From Clostridiales bacterium (GTDB taxonomy: Bacteria; Bacillota; Clostridia; Christensenellales; CAG-138), in the NCBI GenBank assembly GCA_004556165.1, contig SFIR01000027.1, forward strand, positions 1 to 31,929: a DNA stretch of 31,929 bases, read 5' to 3'. The position numbers and the translations under genes were made by a program. Position 1 is the stretch's first letter, and every line of letters begins with the position of its first letter. Shown here in pieces: positions 14,909 to 22,270 of the stretch. The notes beneath the pieces are model-generated. The model ran no database searches. It was given only the letters and a program-made list of their open reading frames with translations, and was not told the DNA's origin.

Positions 14909-16347
14909 TGAGACAGTCCTATAAACTCATTTTTGAACGTTCCCATGAAGGAAGGCGTGCTTACGATCTGCCCGAGCTCGATGTGCCGGCAGTTGACGCC
15001 ATTCCCGAAAACATGAAGAACGGGGCGAAGCTTGACCTTCCCGAGCTCGGCGAAGTCGATCTCGTTCGCCATTATACCAATCTCTCCCGCCGCAACTTCG
15101 GCGTGGACAACGGTTTCTATCCCCTCGGCTCCTGCACGATGAAGTATAATCCCAAGATCAACGAGGAGGCTGCAACGTATTTTGACGATATGCACCCCCT
15201 GCTTGATGAGGATATGTGCCAGGGTTCCCTGAGGCTGATGTACGATCTTGAAAAGTGCCTCTGCGAAATCTGCGGTATGGACGCATTCACCCTCCAGCCT
15301 GCGGCAGGCGCACACGGCGAGCTCACCGGCCTTATGCATATCAGGGCATATCATGAATCCAGGGGCGATACCAAGCGAAAGACCATCATCGTCCCCGATG
15401 CCGCACACGGAACCAACCCTGCAAGCGCAGTCATGGCAGGCTTCACCGTTAAGGAGATCAAATCCGCGCCCGACGGCGGCGTCGATCTCGATGCGCTGCG
15501 CGAAGCAGTCGGCGAGGATACCGCAGGCCTGATGCTGACCAACCCCTCCACGCTCGGTCTTTTCGAGCGCAACATCAAGGAGATTGCAAAGATCGTCCAC
15601 GATGCAGGCGGTCTGCTGTACTATGACGGCGCAAACCTCAACGCAATCATGGGCATCGTCCGTCCCGGCGACATGGGCTTTGACGTCATGCATATCAATC
15701 TGCATAAGACCTTCTCGACTCCCCACGGCGGCGGCGGCCCCGGCAGCGGTCCCGTCGGCGTCAAGAAGCATCTCATGCCCTTCATGCCCGTTCCCGTGCT
15801 CGTTGAAGAGGAAGGCATGATTCATCTTGATTACGACAGGCCTCAGAGCTTCGGCAGGGTCAAGAACTTCTTCGGCAACTTCGGCGTCATGGTTAGGGCA
15901 TATACCTATATCCGTTCCCTCGGCGGCGCAGGGCTCAAGGAAGCCAGCGAAAATGCGGTTCTTAATGCAAACTACATCATGAACGCCCTTCGCGGAACCT
16001 ATGAAATCCCTCACGACCGCATCTGCATGCATGAATGCGTCATCGCTCCGGGCGAGCTCATGGATTACGGCATTCACACCACGGATGTTGCCAAAGCCCT
16101 TATCGACCGCGGATATCATCCCCCGACCATCTACTTCCCCCTCATCGTTCATGAGGCGATGATGATCGAGCCCACCGAGAGCGAGAGCCGCGAGACCCTT
16201 GATGAATTCATCGAGGCGATGAAGGATATTGCACGCGAAGCGAAGGAGGATCCCGAGAGCATCCATTCCTGCCCGAAGACCACTCCCATCGGACGTCCCG
16301 ATGAAACGGCTGCGGCAAGGAAGCCGGTTGTCAGGTTCATAAAATAA
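14908..16347 (+). CDS. gcvPB: Glycine dehydrogenase (decarboxylating) subunit 2
   Basis: PLP-bearing half of P protein (479 aa). The cofactor lysine is in NLHKTFSTPHGGGGPGSGP at residue 267. Other landmarks are YPLGSCTMKYNPKINE, LQPAAGAHGELTG, PDAAHGTNPASAVMAGF and the C-terminal VVRFIK. Start chosen at 14908 (AAGGAGG seven bases upstream, one-base overlap with gcvPA) rather than any earlier in-frame ATG. The operon lacks gcvL; dihydrolipoyl dehydrogenase must be supplied from elsewhere. Long open frames on the opposite strand here are codon-bias shadows. Confidence 0.96.
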   Translation: MRQSYKLIFERSHEGRRAYDLPELDVPAVDAIPENMKNGAKLDLPELGEVDLVRHYTNLSRRNFGVDNGFYPLGSCTMKYNPKINEEAATYFDDMHPLLDEDMCQGSLRLMYDLEKCLCEICGMDAFTLQPAAGAHGELTGLMHIRAYHESRGDTKRKTIIVPDAAHGTNPASAVMAGFTVKEIKSAPDGGVDLDALREAVGEDTAGLMLTNPSTLGLFERNIKEIAKIVHDAGGLLYYDGANLNAIMGIVRPGDMGFDVMHINLHKTFSTPHGGGGPGSGPVGVKKHLMPFMPVPVLVEEEGMIHLDYDRPQSFGRVKNFFGNFGVMVRAYTYIRSLGGAGLKEASENAVLNANYIMNALRGTYEIPHDRICMHECVIAPGELMDYGIHTTDVAKALIDRGYHPPTIYFPLIVHEAMMIEPTESESRETLDEFIEAMKDIAREAKEDPESIHSCPKTTPIGRPDETAAARKPVVRFIK

Positions 16348-16361
16348 AAATTGTTTACTGA

Positions 16362-16445
16362 ATAGAAAAAGCAAAACCGAGCGATACTCTTTTCGCTCGG
16401 TTTTACTTTTGGAGATGCAACATGAAAAAATTCAAAGCATATTGT
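16362..16445 (-). ncRNA. Candidate small RNA, unit 3 of the gcvPB-addB array
   Basis: A consensus-like minus-strand promoter (TTGACA at 16475-16480, 17-bp spacer, TAATCT at 16452-16457) reads through about 80 nt into the strong terminator at 16373-16404. The body contains TTTTTTCATG then CATCTCC, complementary to a ribosome site plus ATGAAAAA start, and 6 nt later the hairpin. Predicted from promoter/terminator logic only; the 5' end is estimated. Confidence 0.4.
16373..16410 (+). terminator. Terminator of the gcv operon, usable in both directions
   Basis: AAAACCGAGCGA pairs perfectly with TCGCTCGGTTTT across an 8-nt loop, followed on the plus strand by ACTTTT. On the minus strand it is followed by GCTTTTTCTATT, so it can also end the minus-strand small transcript described next. 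Confidence 0.85.
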
Positions 16446-16480
16446 GATATAAGATTATCACACTGCTTACGGCTTGTCAA
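16443..16480 (-). promoter_or_regulatory. Promoter of unit 3 with an operator-like inverted repeat on its -10
   Basis: TTGACA (16475-16480), 17 bp, TAATCT (16452-16457). The inverted repeat TGTGATA-6-TATCACA (16443-16462) overlaps the -10 and probable start point, a position that suits repression. Confidence 0.5.
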
Positions 16481-16539
16481 GGGCGATTAGAAAATAAATT
16501 TCAGCTTTCTTTCGCGCAGTCAAAAGCGGAAAACGGAAT

Positions 16540-16606
16540 AAAAAAAGAACCGAATGCACCGCATTCGACCCTTTTTAAGGAAACCATATGAAGAACTCCA
16601 GCAACG
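16540..16606 (-). ncRNA. Candidate small RNA, unit 2 of the gcvPB-addB array
   Basis: A short minus-strand unit of about 65 nt. The promoter at 16613-16641 leads into a body with GTTCTTCATATGGTTTCCTT and then the hairpin CGAATGC-GGT-GCATTCG (16551-16567), followed by GGTTCTTTTTTTATT, a good intrinsic terminator. No protein frame of note on this strand. Confidence 0.42.
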
Positions 16607-16612
16607 GCGGTA

Positions 16613-16641
16613 ATTTTACAGTATCGGGTCATGATTGTCAA
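16613..16641 (-). promoter_or_regulatory. Promoter of unit 2
   Basis: TTGACA (16636-16641), 17-bp spacer, TAAAAT (16613-16618), directly downstream (in the minus direction) of one copy of the 56-bp element, which includes its -35. Confidence 0.55.
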
Positions 16642-16690
16642 TAAATAATTGTGACATAATATCCGATTAAAAGGTACAATAATGTGTCAT
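16635..16690 (-). repeat. 56-bp element, copy A, upstream of unit 2
   Basis: Matches copy B (17097-17152) at 46 of 56 positions by hand alignment with no gaps. Read on the minus strand it starts ATGACA, has a conserved TTGTACC and TATGTCACAATTA, and ends in the -35 TTGACA. The conservation lies at about -35 to -90 of two promoters, which suggests an activator or repressor site. Confidence 0.75.
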
Positions 16691-16821
16691 CACGGAATCG
16701 ACCGTGAGCGGAATTTACTTTTGACCGTTTGTTTTCCAATAAACCTAAAAAATACCGATATTTTTCCAATTTTTTCGGATGAAAGAGCACTCAGGCTGTT
16801 CAGCTCTCGGGGAAGCCAACA

Positions 16822-17068
16822 ATATAAAGGCCGGACAAAGCGCAGCTCTGTCCGGCATTTATGGAGAAAACCTTGTATGAAAAAACCTCGAAAGGAACAA
16901 GCTTCATTTTCGGCCCGGCAGCAAACGCGCTCGGACTTGATTTTTTTAGTTTACAGCAAGCATTTTTCTCTCTCCTTAGGCTATGCTCCGCTGCTGTAAA
17001 CATCAATGCTTGAAGCTCGGTCGGGCAACTCTCGGGAAAACTCGCAAATCCGATAGCAGGCCCAACGG
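16822..17068 (-). ncRNA. Candidate RNA, unit 1 of the gcvPB-addB array
   Basis: The promoter at 17075-17103 reads leftwards through about 245 nt to the hairpin GCCGGACA/TGTCCGGC (16830-16856), followed by a weak CTTTATATT. Just before that hairpin is TTTTTTCATAC then TTTTCTCC, the same motif as in units 2 and 3. A further stem TTTACAGCA/TGCTGTAAA (16950-17000) encloses AAGGAG and a five-codon frame. A 68-aa open frame across it looks non-coding. The end is uncertain. Confidence 0.3.
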
Positions 17069-17074
17069 TTCTGT

Positions 17075-17103
17075 ATTGTACTCTCAGTCGCGGGCTTTGT
17101 CAA
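17075..17103 (-). promoter_or_regulatory. Promoter of unit 1
   Basis: TTGACA (17098-17103), 17-bp spacer, TACAAT (17075-17080), directly following the second copy of the 56-bp element and about 70 bp beyond the addB stop. Confidence 0.58.
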
Positions 17104-17152
17104 CAATTAATTGTGACATAGTATTGGACTAAATGGTACAAAAAGATGTCAT
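17097..17152 (-). repeat. 56-bp element, copy B, upstream of unit 1
   Basis: Partner of the copy at 16635-16690, same orientation, 462 bp away. In this copy ATGACA and TGTCAC sit as a spaced inverted pair. Confidence 0.75.
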
Positions 17153-17169
17153 TTCTATTTTCTGTAAAT

Positions 17170-20100
17170 TCACCTATCCCTGTTGAAGAAGCTGTCGGCT
17201 TTTACCGCCCGAAGATGCCTGTAACGGTCTCCCGAAGTGGCGTCAAAGGCGCAGACGCTTTGAAAATTGCAGTATTTGCAGGCAATTTCGTTATCGTGCC
17301 TGCAAGGACTTATCTCTATCCTTCCCTGCATTATCGCATCGAGGGTCTTGGCTGCGGTGCGCTTTGCGAAGGCCTTTGCGTACCTCATCTCATCACGGCT
17401 TGCGAGATTCCCCGTAACAGTACCGTCCTTTAGGAACCTGAGCGAGCTTACAACCGAGGAAAAGCCGCTGCCCTCGCGGTCGATTGAGTGAAGAACCTGC
17501 TCATCCGAGAGGGTGAGGCCGTTGAGCTTAAAGGCGGATACTATGGAGGAGCGGAGCTTTTTTTCGTCATCCTCCGAGAGCGTGCCGGGGTCGGCATCGA
17601 CCGCACCGATGCGCTGGTAGTAGAACCCTGCGGTTTCGGGGCTGTTTCCGCGGAGATAGTCCTCCGTATTCAGGCTTGCTTCCATTGCCGCCGCATATAG
17701 TGGAAGCTGCAGCCTTATGCCGCTTGCAAGCTCGGTGAAATCGAATTTCGTTTCACTGCTCTTATAATCGACTATACGAATGTAATCGGTGCCCTCCGGA
17801 GCCTTGTACGCATCGAGCCTATCCACTATGCCGCACACTCGGAAGGTCGCGCCGGAGGCTTCTATTTCGAGGGCGGGAAGTATATCGCCTTCCCTTCCGA
17901 AGCTGACCTCGGTACCGACCGGGCGGAAGGAGCCCGCGGCAATCTGGCGAACAAGCTCGCGGCAGGCGGTGGAGATGAGTTCTATGAGCCTCGTCAGCTC
18001 CGCACGCATCCTTGCGCTGCTGAGATAGATTCCCTTATTGTGGGTTTCCGCCATCTCACGGAGCATACCGCTCAGGATTTCCGTGATGTCATCATCTGTC
18101 ACCGCAGCAAAATCCGTCTTTTTATCCGTGAGCGCCGTTATGAATCTTTCGAGAGCCTCATGGATGAAGCTGCCCCTGTCGGTAGCCTTCTCCTCGTATT
18201 CCTCACGCGGCGCAATCTTCAGCCCGAATTCAAGGAAATAGCGGTAGGGGCATTTATTGAAGGTTTCAAGCCTCGTGGGCGTTCCGATGAGGTGCCTTCC
18301 GTAAAGCTCGGCCGCCTCCTCACGGGTCAGTTCGCCCGAAATATTGCCGTCAAAGCAGGCTCTGCCGACAGCATCAAGAATACCCGAATACTCCTCCTTT
18401 GCGGCAAAATACGAGTAGGCTTCGGCAGCCCCCTCATCAATTCCGCCCCGGTCGATGCCGGATCTGACGGCGGAGGCAAGCTCGCAGAACCTTGCGCGCT
18501 CGGTACTGCCGCGCACGGGGTCAACAAGCCCATCGGTGAGCTTGCAGGTGGGGAAGATACGGCGCACGCGCTCGAACAGGGGCGATACCGAGCCGGAATC
18601 TCCGCTGCCGTCATTGCAGTAGGATAGGTACAGCCTTTCCGTGCAGTGCGAAAGTGCGGTGTAAACTCGAAGGTTCTCCGCTCGGTTCATCCTGTCGGTG
18701 CTCTGCCATACGGGAAGCCCTGCCGCCTTCAGGCGGGCGAGCTCGTTATCATTTATTACGGCATTATCGGATTTGACCTTGGGGATTAGCCCCTCGTTCA
18801 TGCCGAGTACTAAAAGGTATTTTTTATCGGTCAGCGAGGCATCGTCTATGCTCCCGATTATGACCTGATCGAGCGTGGTCGGGATTATGCCTATCGAGTA
18901 CGCACGAAGGCCCTCCGAAAGCACCGAAGAAAACCTTTCTATGCCCATGCTGTCATCGCCGAGAATCATATGGAGCTGATCGAGCAGTTCGCAGACGGTA
19001 TCGAAAATCTGCGCGCTCTCGCGTGCGGCGTCGAATGCACCGCGCAGAATGTATTCGTCATATTCTCGTTCAAGCGTCACCGGAAGGTCAATCTCAACAA
19101 GAAAATCGTACAGCGCACGGACGCGCTCGGAAGCGGTGACCTTAGCCTTCTGCCCGTCCTTTGTGCCGTAAAGCGCGGCTTTGAGGTGCAGGAGAGGAGC
19201 AACGGCGGTTTTTCTCGCTTCCTCGATACCCTCGGGAAGCTCATCCTGACTGAAGCTCTCGGTAATGCCGGAGCCTGAAAGCCCGTATTTCAGCAGATGG
19301 TTCTCAATAAGCTCGAGCTTTTCGGGGCTGATCGCAAAAAGCCCTGTCTTGATAGCTCGGATAAAGCTGTCTGTGCGGAAATTATCGGAGCAGCAGGCGA
19401 GTGCGGATAGCATCAGCTCGCTCACCGGGTGGGAGAGGAGCGAACGCTTGGCATCGGCAAAATAGGGGATATTGCGATCCTCAAAGCTGCGGCGAAGCAG
19501 GGGAAGATAGGTCTCCGCATCGCCGACGATGACGCCGACATCCCTGAAGCGAAGCCCCGAACGCACCGCGCTCAGGATGTTTTCCGCACAGGCGTCCGCC
19601 TCGCTTGCTCTGCTCGGAGCGATGTGGAGATGTATGGAGGAGGAAGCGTCACCGCTGAAAATGCGGTAGGGATGTGCGAAAAGCTCCTTCTCAAGATGGC
19701 GCAGCGCAGGCTCTTCGGTGCGTTTATTGCCCGAAAGGGGTATGAATTCGATGTTGCAGCCGGCTTCCCGGGCTATATCGCGGATGCGGAGAAACAATTC
19801 TGCGTCGGGAGCAAAGTTCCTGCGGTCACGGCAGACTTCCTCCGTATCGCCTCGGAAGCTGACGGTGACATTCCTTACGGTATTAAAAAGCATTTCAATT
19901 ATCCGCACACTCTGCTCATTCAGCGTTTCGGGCGTATCTATAAAATAATCGCAGTCCCTGTATGCCGAGAGGGGAAGCGTATCTATGAGGGAATTGACGA
20001 TATCCTCATCGTCGATATACTTGTTTTCGGCAGCCTCGGCGGTCTTTTCATATATGAGCGCGAAGTCACGGAGCTTACTGCGAAGCTGCGCCGGCAAAGC

Positions 20101-20532
20101 TGCATTTTCCGCGGCTGATGAGAGCATTGCCGGATCAATCCCGAAGCGTTTGCACTTGAGGATAAGCTCGTCGCATTCATCGGTGAAGCCCTGCATATGC
20201 GCAATGCGTGAAAAGGCACCGAGCTTTTTTTCATTCTCCGTTATCGTGCGGCGGAGCAGCATCTGCCTGCCCTGCATCGAAAGGAAGGTACGGCTGTTTC
20301 CGCTTTCGCTGAGAGCACGGCGTGCAAGGCTTGTGAACGAAACGACAAAGGTATTGATGATTCCGCAGCCGAGGACGGAGGAAAGCCGTTTTTCGCTTTC
20401 GAAATTCGCTCTATCCGAAACGATGAATACAGAGCGCTTTCCCGCCGCTTCATTTTCCCTTATCCGTTCGAGCATATATTCGGTCTTGCCGACCCCTGCC
20501 CGACCCATAATAATCTTCACATTCGCTGCCAT
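17170..20532 (-). CDS. addB: AddB-type helicase-nuclease subunit
   Basis: Subunit B (1120 aa) of the AddAB helicase-nuclease that resects double-strand breaks for RecA loading. Walker A GRAGVGKT is at residues 10-17. The C-terminal RecB-like nuclease domain shows DRGSFIHEALERF, GIVDRLDAY and VDYKSSETKF. The iron-sulfur cluster cysteines are visible as a lone Cys in FNKCPYRYF (near 760) and CKYCNFQSVC (1085, 1088, 1094). Length fits clostridial AddB. AGGAGG precedes the ATG. The usual next gene, addA, is not downstream: the space holds the small-RNA-like array and then gcvPB on the other strand, so addA must be elsewhere. Confidence 0.92.
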   Translation of the reverse strand: MAANVKIIMGRAGVGKTEYMLERIRENEAAGKRSVFIVSDRANFESEKRLSSVLGCGIINTFVVSFTSLARRALSESGNSRTFLSMQGRQMLLRRTITENEKKLGAFSRIAHMQGFTDECDELILKCKRFGIDPAMLSSAAENAALPAQLRSKLRDFALIYEKTAEAAENKYIDDEDIVNSLIDTLPLSAYRDCDYFIDTPETLNEQSVRIIEMLFNTVRNVTVSFRGDTEEVCRDRRNFAPDAELFLRIRDIAREAGCNIEFIPLSGNKRTEEPALRHLEKELFAHPYRIFSGDASSSIHLHIAPSRASEADACAENILSAVRSGLRFRDVGVIVGDAETYLPLLRRSFEDRNIPYFADAKRSLLSHPVSELMLSALACCSDNFRTDSFIRAIKTGLFAISPEKLELIENHLLKYGLSGSGITESFSQDELPEGIEEARKTAVAPLLHLKAALYGTKDGQKAKVTASERVRALYDFLVEIDLPVTLEREYDEYILRGAFDAARESAQIFDTVCELLDQLHMILGDDSMGIERFSSVLSEGLRAYSIGIIPTTLDQVIIGSIDDASLTDKKYLLVLGMNEGLIPKVKSDNAVINDNELARLKAAGLPVWQSTDRMNRAENLRVYTALSHCTERLYLSYCNDGSGDSGSVSPLFERVRRIFPTCKLTDGLVDPVRGSTERARFCELASAVRSGIDRGGIDEGAAEAYSYFAAKEEYSGILDAVGRACFDGNISGELTREEAAELYGRHLIGTPTRLETFNKCPYRYFLEFGLKIAPREEYEEKATDRGSFIHEALERFITALTDKKTDFAAVTDDDITEILSGMLREMAETHNKGIYLSSARMRAELTRLIELISTACRELVRQIAAGSFRPVGTEVSFGREGDILPALEIEASGATFRVCGIVDRLDAYKAPEGTDYIRIVDYKSSETKFDFTELASGIRLQLPLYAAAMEASLNTEDYLRGNSPETAGFYYQRIGAVDADPGTLSEDDEKKLRSSIVSAFKLNGLTLSDEQVLHSIDREGSGFSSVVSSLRFLKDGTVTGNLASRDEMRYAKAFAKRTAAKTLDAIMQGRIEISPCRHDNEIACKYCNFQSVCAFDATSGDRYRHLRAVKADSFFNRDR

Positions 20533-20559
20533 ATGCCGCCTCCTGCACTTAATAGAACG

Positions 20560-20588
20560 ATTATACCAGACAGCTCGTTTTTTTGCAA
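20560..20588 (-). promoter_or_regulatory. Promoter of addB
   Basis: TTGCAA (20583-20588), 17-bp spacer, perfect TATAAT (20560-20565), about 28 bp before the start codon and just past the terminator of the upstream gene. Confidence 0.65.
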
Positions 20589-20598
20589 AAACGGGAAC

Positions 20599-20628
20599 AA
20601 AAAAACAGGACTGCTTTGAACGCAGTCC
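20599..20628 (-). terminator. Terminator of the 20648-21541 gene
   Basis: On the minus strand GGACTGC pairs with GCAGTCC around a 7-nt loop, then TGTTTTTTTG. It separates the membrane protein gene from addB. Confidence 0.8.
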
Positions 20629-20647
20629 CGTATTCGGCTATCCTCGG

Positions 20648-21541
20648 TCATTCCGCAGGTTCTGCCATGAATTCCTTTATATAATTAACTATCCTGTCGA
20701 GATCGGGATCGCTGATGGCGGAAGCTTCGTCGATATTTGCATCGAGTATGTATTGCCCTGCGATGGGGATGCTGTCGATAAGAGCGGTGAAATTCTCATC
20801 GGAGCAGTACAGCGCAAAGACGCCTACGAACATGCAGAGGTTCGGCTCGTACCTGCCGTCGGAATTGAGTATGGTGCTGAGATTAGCGAAGCACATGCGC
20901 GCAAACTGCTGCGCCTGATCGGCATCGAGCTGGGCATCAAGGATGAGCCTGTAAAACAGAGCATGGATATAGGCAAGCCTCGTTGCATACTGCGCATCAT
21001 GGGTGCTCTGGTACTCAAGATCATACGCGGCATAGAGATCAAGAAGCGCTTGGGCATAATCGGGATGCTCGAACAGGGCGGTAAAGCCGTTGAAATGCTC
21101 GTTTGCAACGGCAACGCCTTCATCATAGCTGCCGTAGTAGAGCACCTCGGGGTATAGGTTATAGTTCATGCAGTAGATGACTATTTCACGGGTGCTTGCG
21201 GCCTTCAGTATCTTATCGACGATCTGGGAGGCTTCGACCCTTGCGTCAACGCCCTTAAGGCTCTCCCATTGCTCGGGCGTGTCATAGGGATTGACTGCCG
21301 CCATGAAGTCGGAATCCTCATGCTCGCCCTCAAGGTACCCCTCGGGAATGGGGAAGTAGTTGCTCATGCCTTCGGTGCTGTGCTCATAGGTCTTGACCTT
21401 TTCCATGTAGCTGAGATAGATATTTCGCGCACTATCGCCGTTTTGGGCATCGTGCCGCTTCAGGAATACTGAAAGCAGTACGAGCGCAAGCACGAATACG
21501 GCAAGGCAGACCGAGATGATGATAATGGTTTTCTTTTTCAC
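20648..21541 (-). CDS. Membrane-anchored extracytoplasmic protein of unknown function
   Basis: 297 aa beginning with three lysines and one strong hydrophobic segment (residues 5-27, no cysteine lipobox), so an N-terminal signal anchor with the rest outside. The remainder is acidic and mainly helical. The stretch VDKILKAASTREIVIYCMNYNLYPEVLYYGSYDEGVAVANEHFNGFTALFEHPD resembles a helical domain I recall from secreted proteins of gut Clostridia, but I cannot name a family. GTG start at 21541 with GGAGG seven bases upstream. It has its own promoter and terminator, so it is monocistronic. Confidence 0.72.
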   Translation of the reverse strand: MKKKTIIIISVCLAVFVLALVLLSVFLKRHDAQNGDSARNIYLSYMEKVKTYEHSTEGMSNYFPIPEGYLEGEHEDSDFMAAVNPYDTPEQWESLKGVDARVEASQIVDKILKAASTREIVIYCMNYNLYPEVLYYGSYDEGVAVANEHFNGFTALFEHPDYAQALLDLYAAYDLEYQSTHDAQYATRLAYIHALFYRLILDAQLDADQAQQFARMCFANLSTILNSDGRYEPNLCMFVGVFALYCSDENFTALIDSIPIAGQYILDANIDEASAISDPDLDRIVNYIKEFMAEPAE

Positions 21542-21594
21542 GGGTTATCCTCCGCTGAACGGTCTTGTTCGGCGAAAGCTCCGCCGATGAAGCA

Positions 21595-21623
21595 ATTATA
21601 CAGCCTGCATGCGAAAAAAGCAA
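21595..21623 (-). promoter_or_regulatory. Promoter of the 20648-21541 gene
   Basis: TTGCTT (21618-21623), 17-bp spacer, perfect TATAAT (21595-21600). Confidence 0.6.
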
Positions 21624-21657
21624 TAACAAGAAAAGCCAAGCCCTAAAGGCCCTCGGC
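21624..21657 (-). terminator. Terminator of the 21688-22122 gene
   Basis: On the minus strand GCCGAGGGCC and GGGCTTGGC pair around TTTA, followed by TTTTCTTGTTATT. Confidence 0.65.
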
Positions 21658-21687
21658 AAACAGGATTTTCCCGCCCCCGATGAAAAC

Positions 21688-22122
21688 CTATTTATCCCAT
21701 TCTTCGGGCGGCAGGGTATCAAGGCCGCTGTGCTCGGGATCGGCGGCGGTCTCGGTATCGTAGAGGCTGAATCTATTCATCATCGGGTTATGTCCCCACA
21801 TGCCCGTGCGCCAAAGCTCCTCGCTCTGAGTGGTGAACTGGGGATACAGGCCCTCATCGTCAACGTAATTATGTGCAAATGCCGCATCGTCGGGTCGGTT
21901 TTGAAACGGAAGATCACCGGAGATTTCATCGGTAATATAGTCCTCGGATGCAAATTCCACGCTCTGAAGCCCGTGAAGCTCCCTAAGCGATGCTTCCTCC
22001 GCACGGCTGTCGGGTGCGGTCGGCATAAGCCCCGTGGCTTCGCCCGAGGAAGCGGAATAGCCGAGTCCATCGTGAACAAGATGCTCGTCAGCATCGTAAT
22101 TTTTGATTTTATTCTTTTCCAT
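21688..22122 (-). CDS. Small acidic protein of unknown function
   Basis: 144 aa, strongly acidic and rich in Asp/Glu/Pro/Tyr, with no membrane segment, signal peptide or motif that I recognise; it is probably largely disordered (segments such as DEISGDLPFQNRPDDAA and HSGLDTLPPEEWDK). It is judged real because AAAGGAAA lies eight bases before the ATG, it has a terminator, and it sits divergently from ppdK in a 150-bp shared promoter region. No function is proposed. Confidence 0.6.
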   Translation of the reverse strand: MEKNKIKNYDADEHLVHDGLGYSASSGEATGLMPTAPDSRAEEASLRELHGLQSVEFASEDYITDEISGDLPFQNRPDDAAFAHNYVDDEGLYPQFTTQSEELWRTGMWGHNPMMNRFSLYDTETAADPEHSGLDTLPPEEWDK

Positions 22123-22142
22123 ATGTATTTCCTTTCGATAAA

Positions 22143-22172
22143 TATATAGTTATTTTCACCAAAAAGGCGCAA
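22143..22172 (-). promoter_or_regulatory. Possible promoter of the acidic protein gene
   Basis: TTGCGC (22167-22172), 18-bp spacer, TATATA (22143-22148). Weak match, supported mainly by position. Confidence 0.35.
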
Positions 22173-22190
22173 AAAAAGTATGGCAAATAC

Positions 22191-22219
22191 TTGAAATTCG
22201 ATACGAATCCCTGTATAAT
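22191..22219 (+). promoter_or_regulatory. Promoter of ppdK
   Basis: TTGAAA (22191-22196), 17-bp spacer, perfect TATAAT (22214-22219), about 50 bp before the start codon. Confidence 0.78.
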
Positions 22220-22270
22220 GAGATGTTCTGAGTGAAAAATTACTTAGTAGTAAATAAATGGAGGAAAATA

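Noticed and set aside
14713..16374. A 553-codon open frame antisense to gcvPA/gcvPB, and similar long frames opposite ppdK, gcvT and cpsB
   Set aside because: They mirror the codon bias of strongly conserved genes on the plus strand, have no ribosome sites and no recognisable domains.
16411..17000. Three plus-strand small open frames (22, 18 and 40 codons), each with a ribosome-site-like sequence and ATG-AAA
   Set aside because: They are the exact complements of the motif in the minus-strand units, lack plus-strand promoters and have unconvincing peptides, so the minus-strand RNA reading explains more. Not fully excluded.
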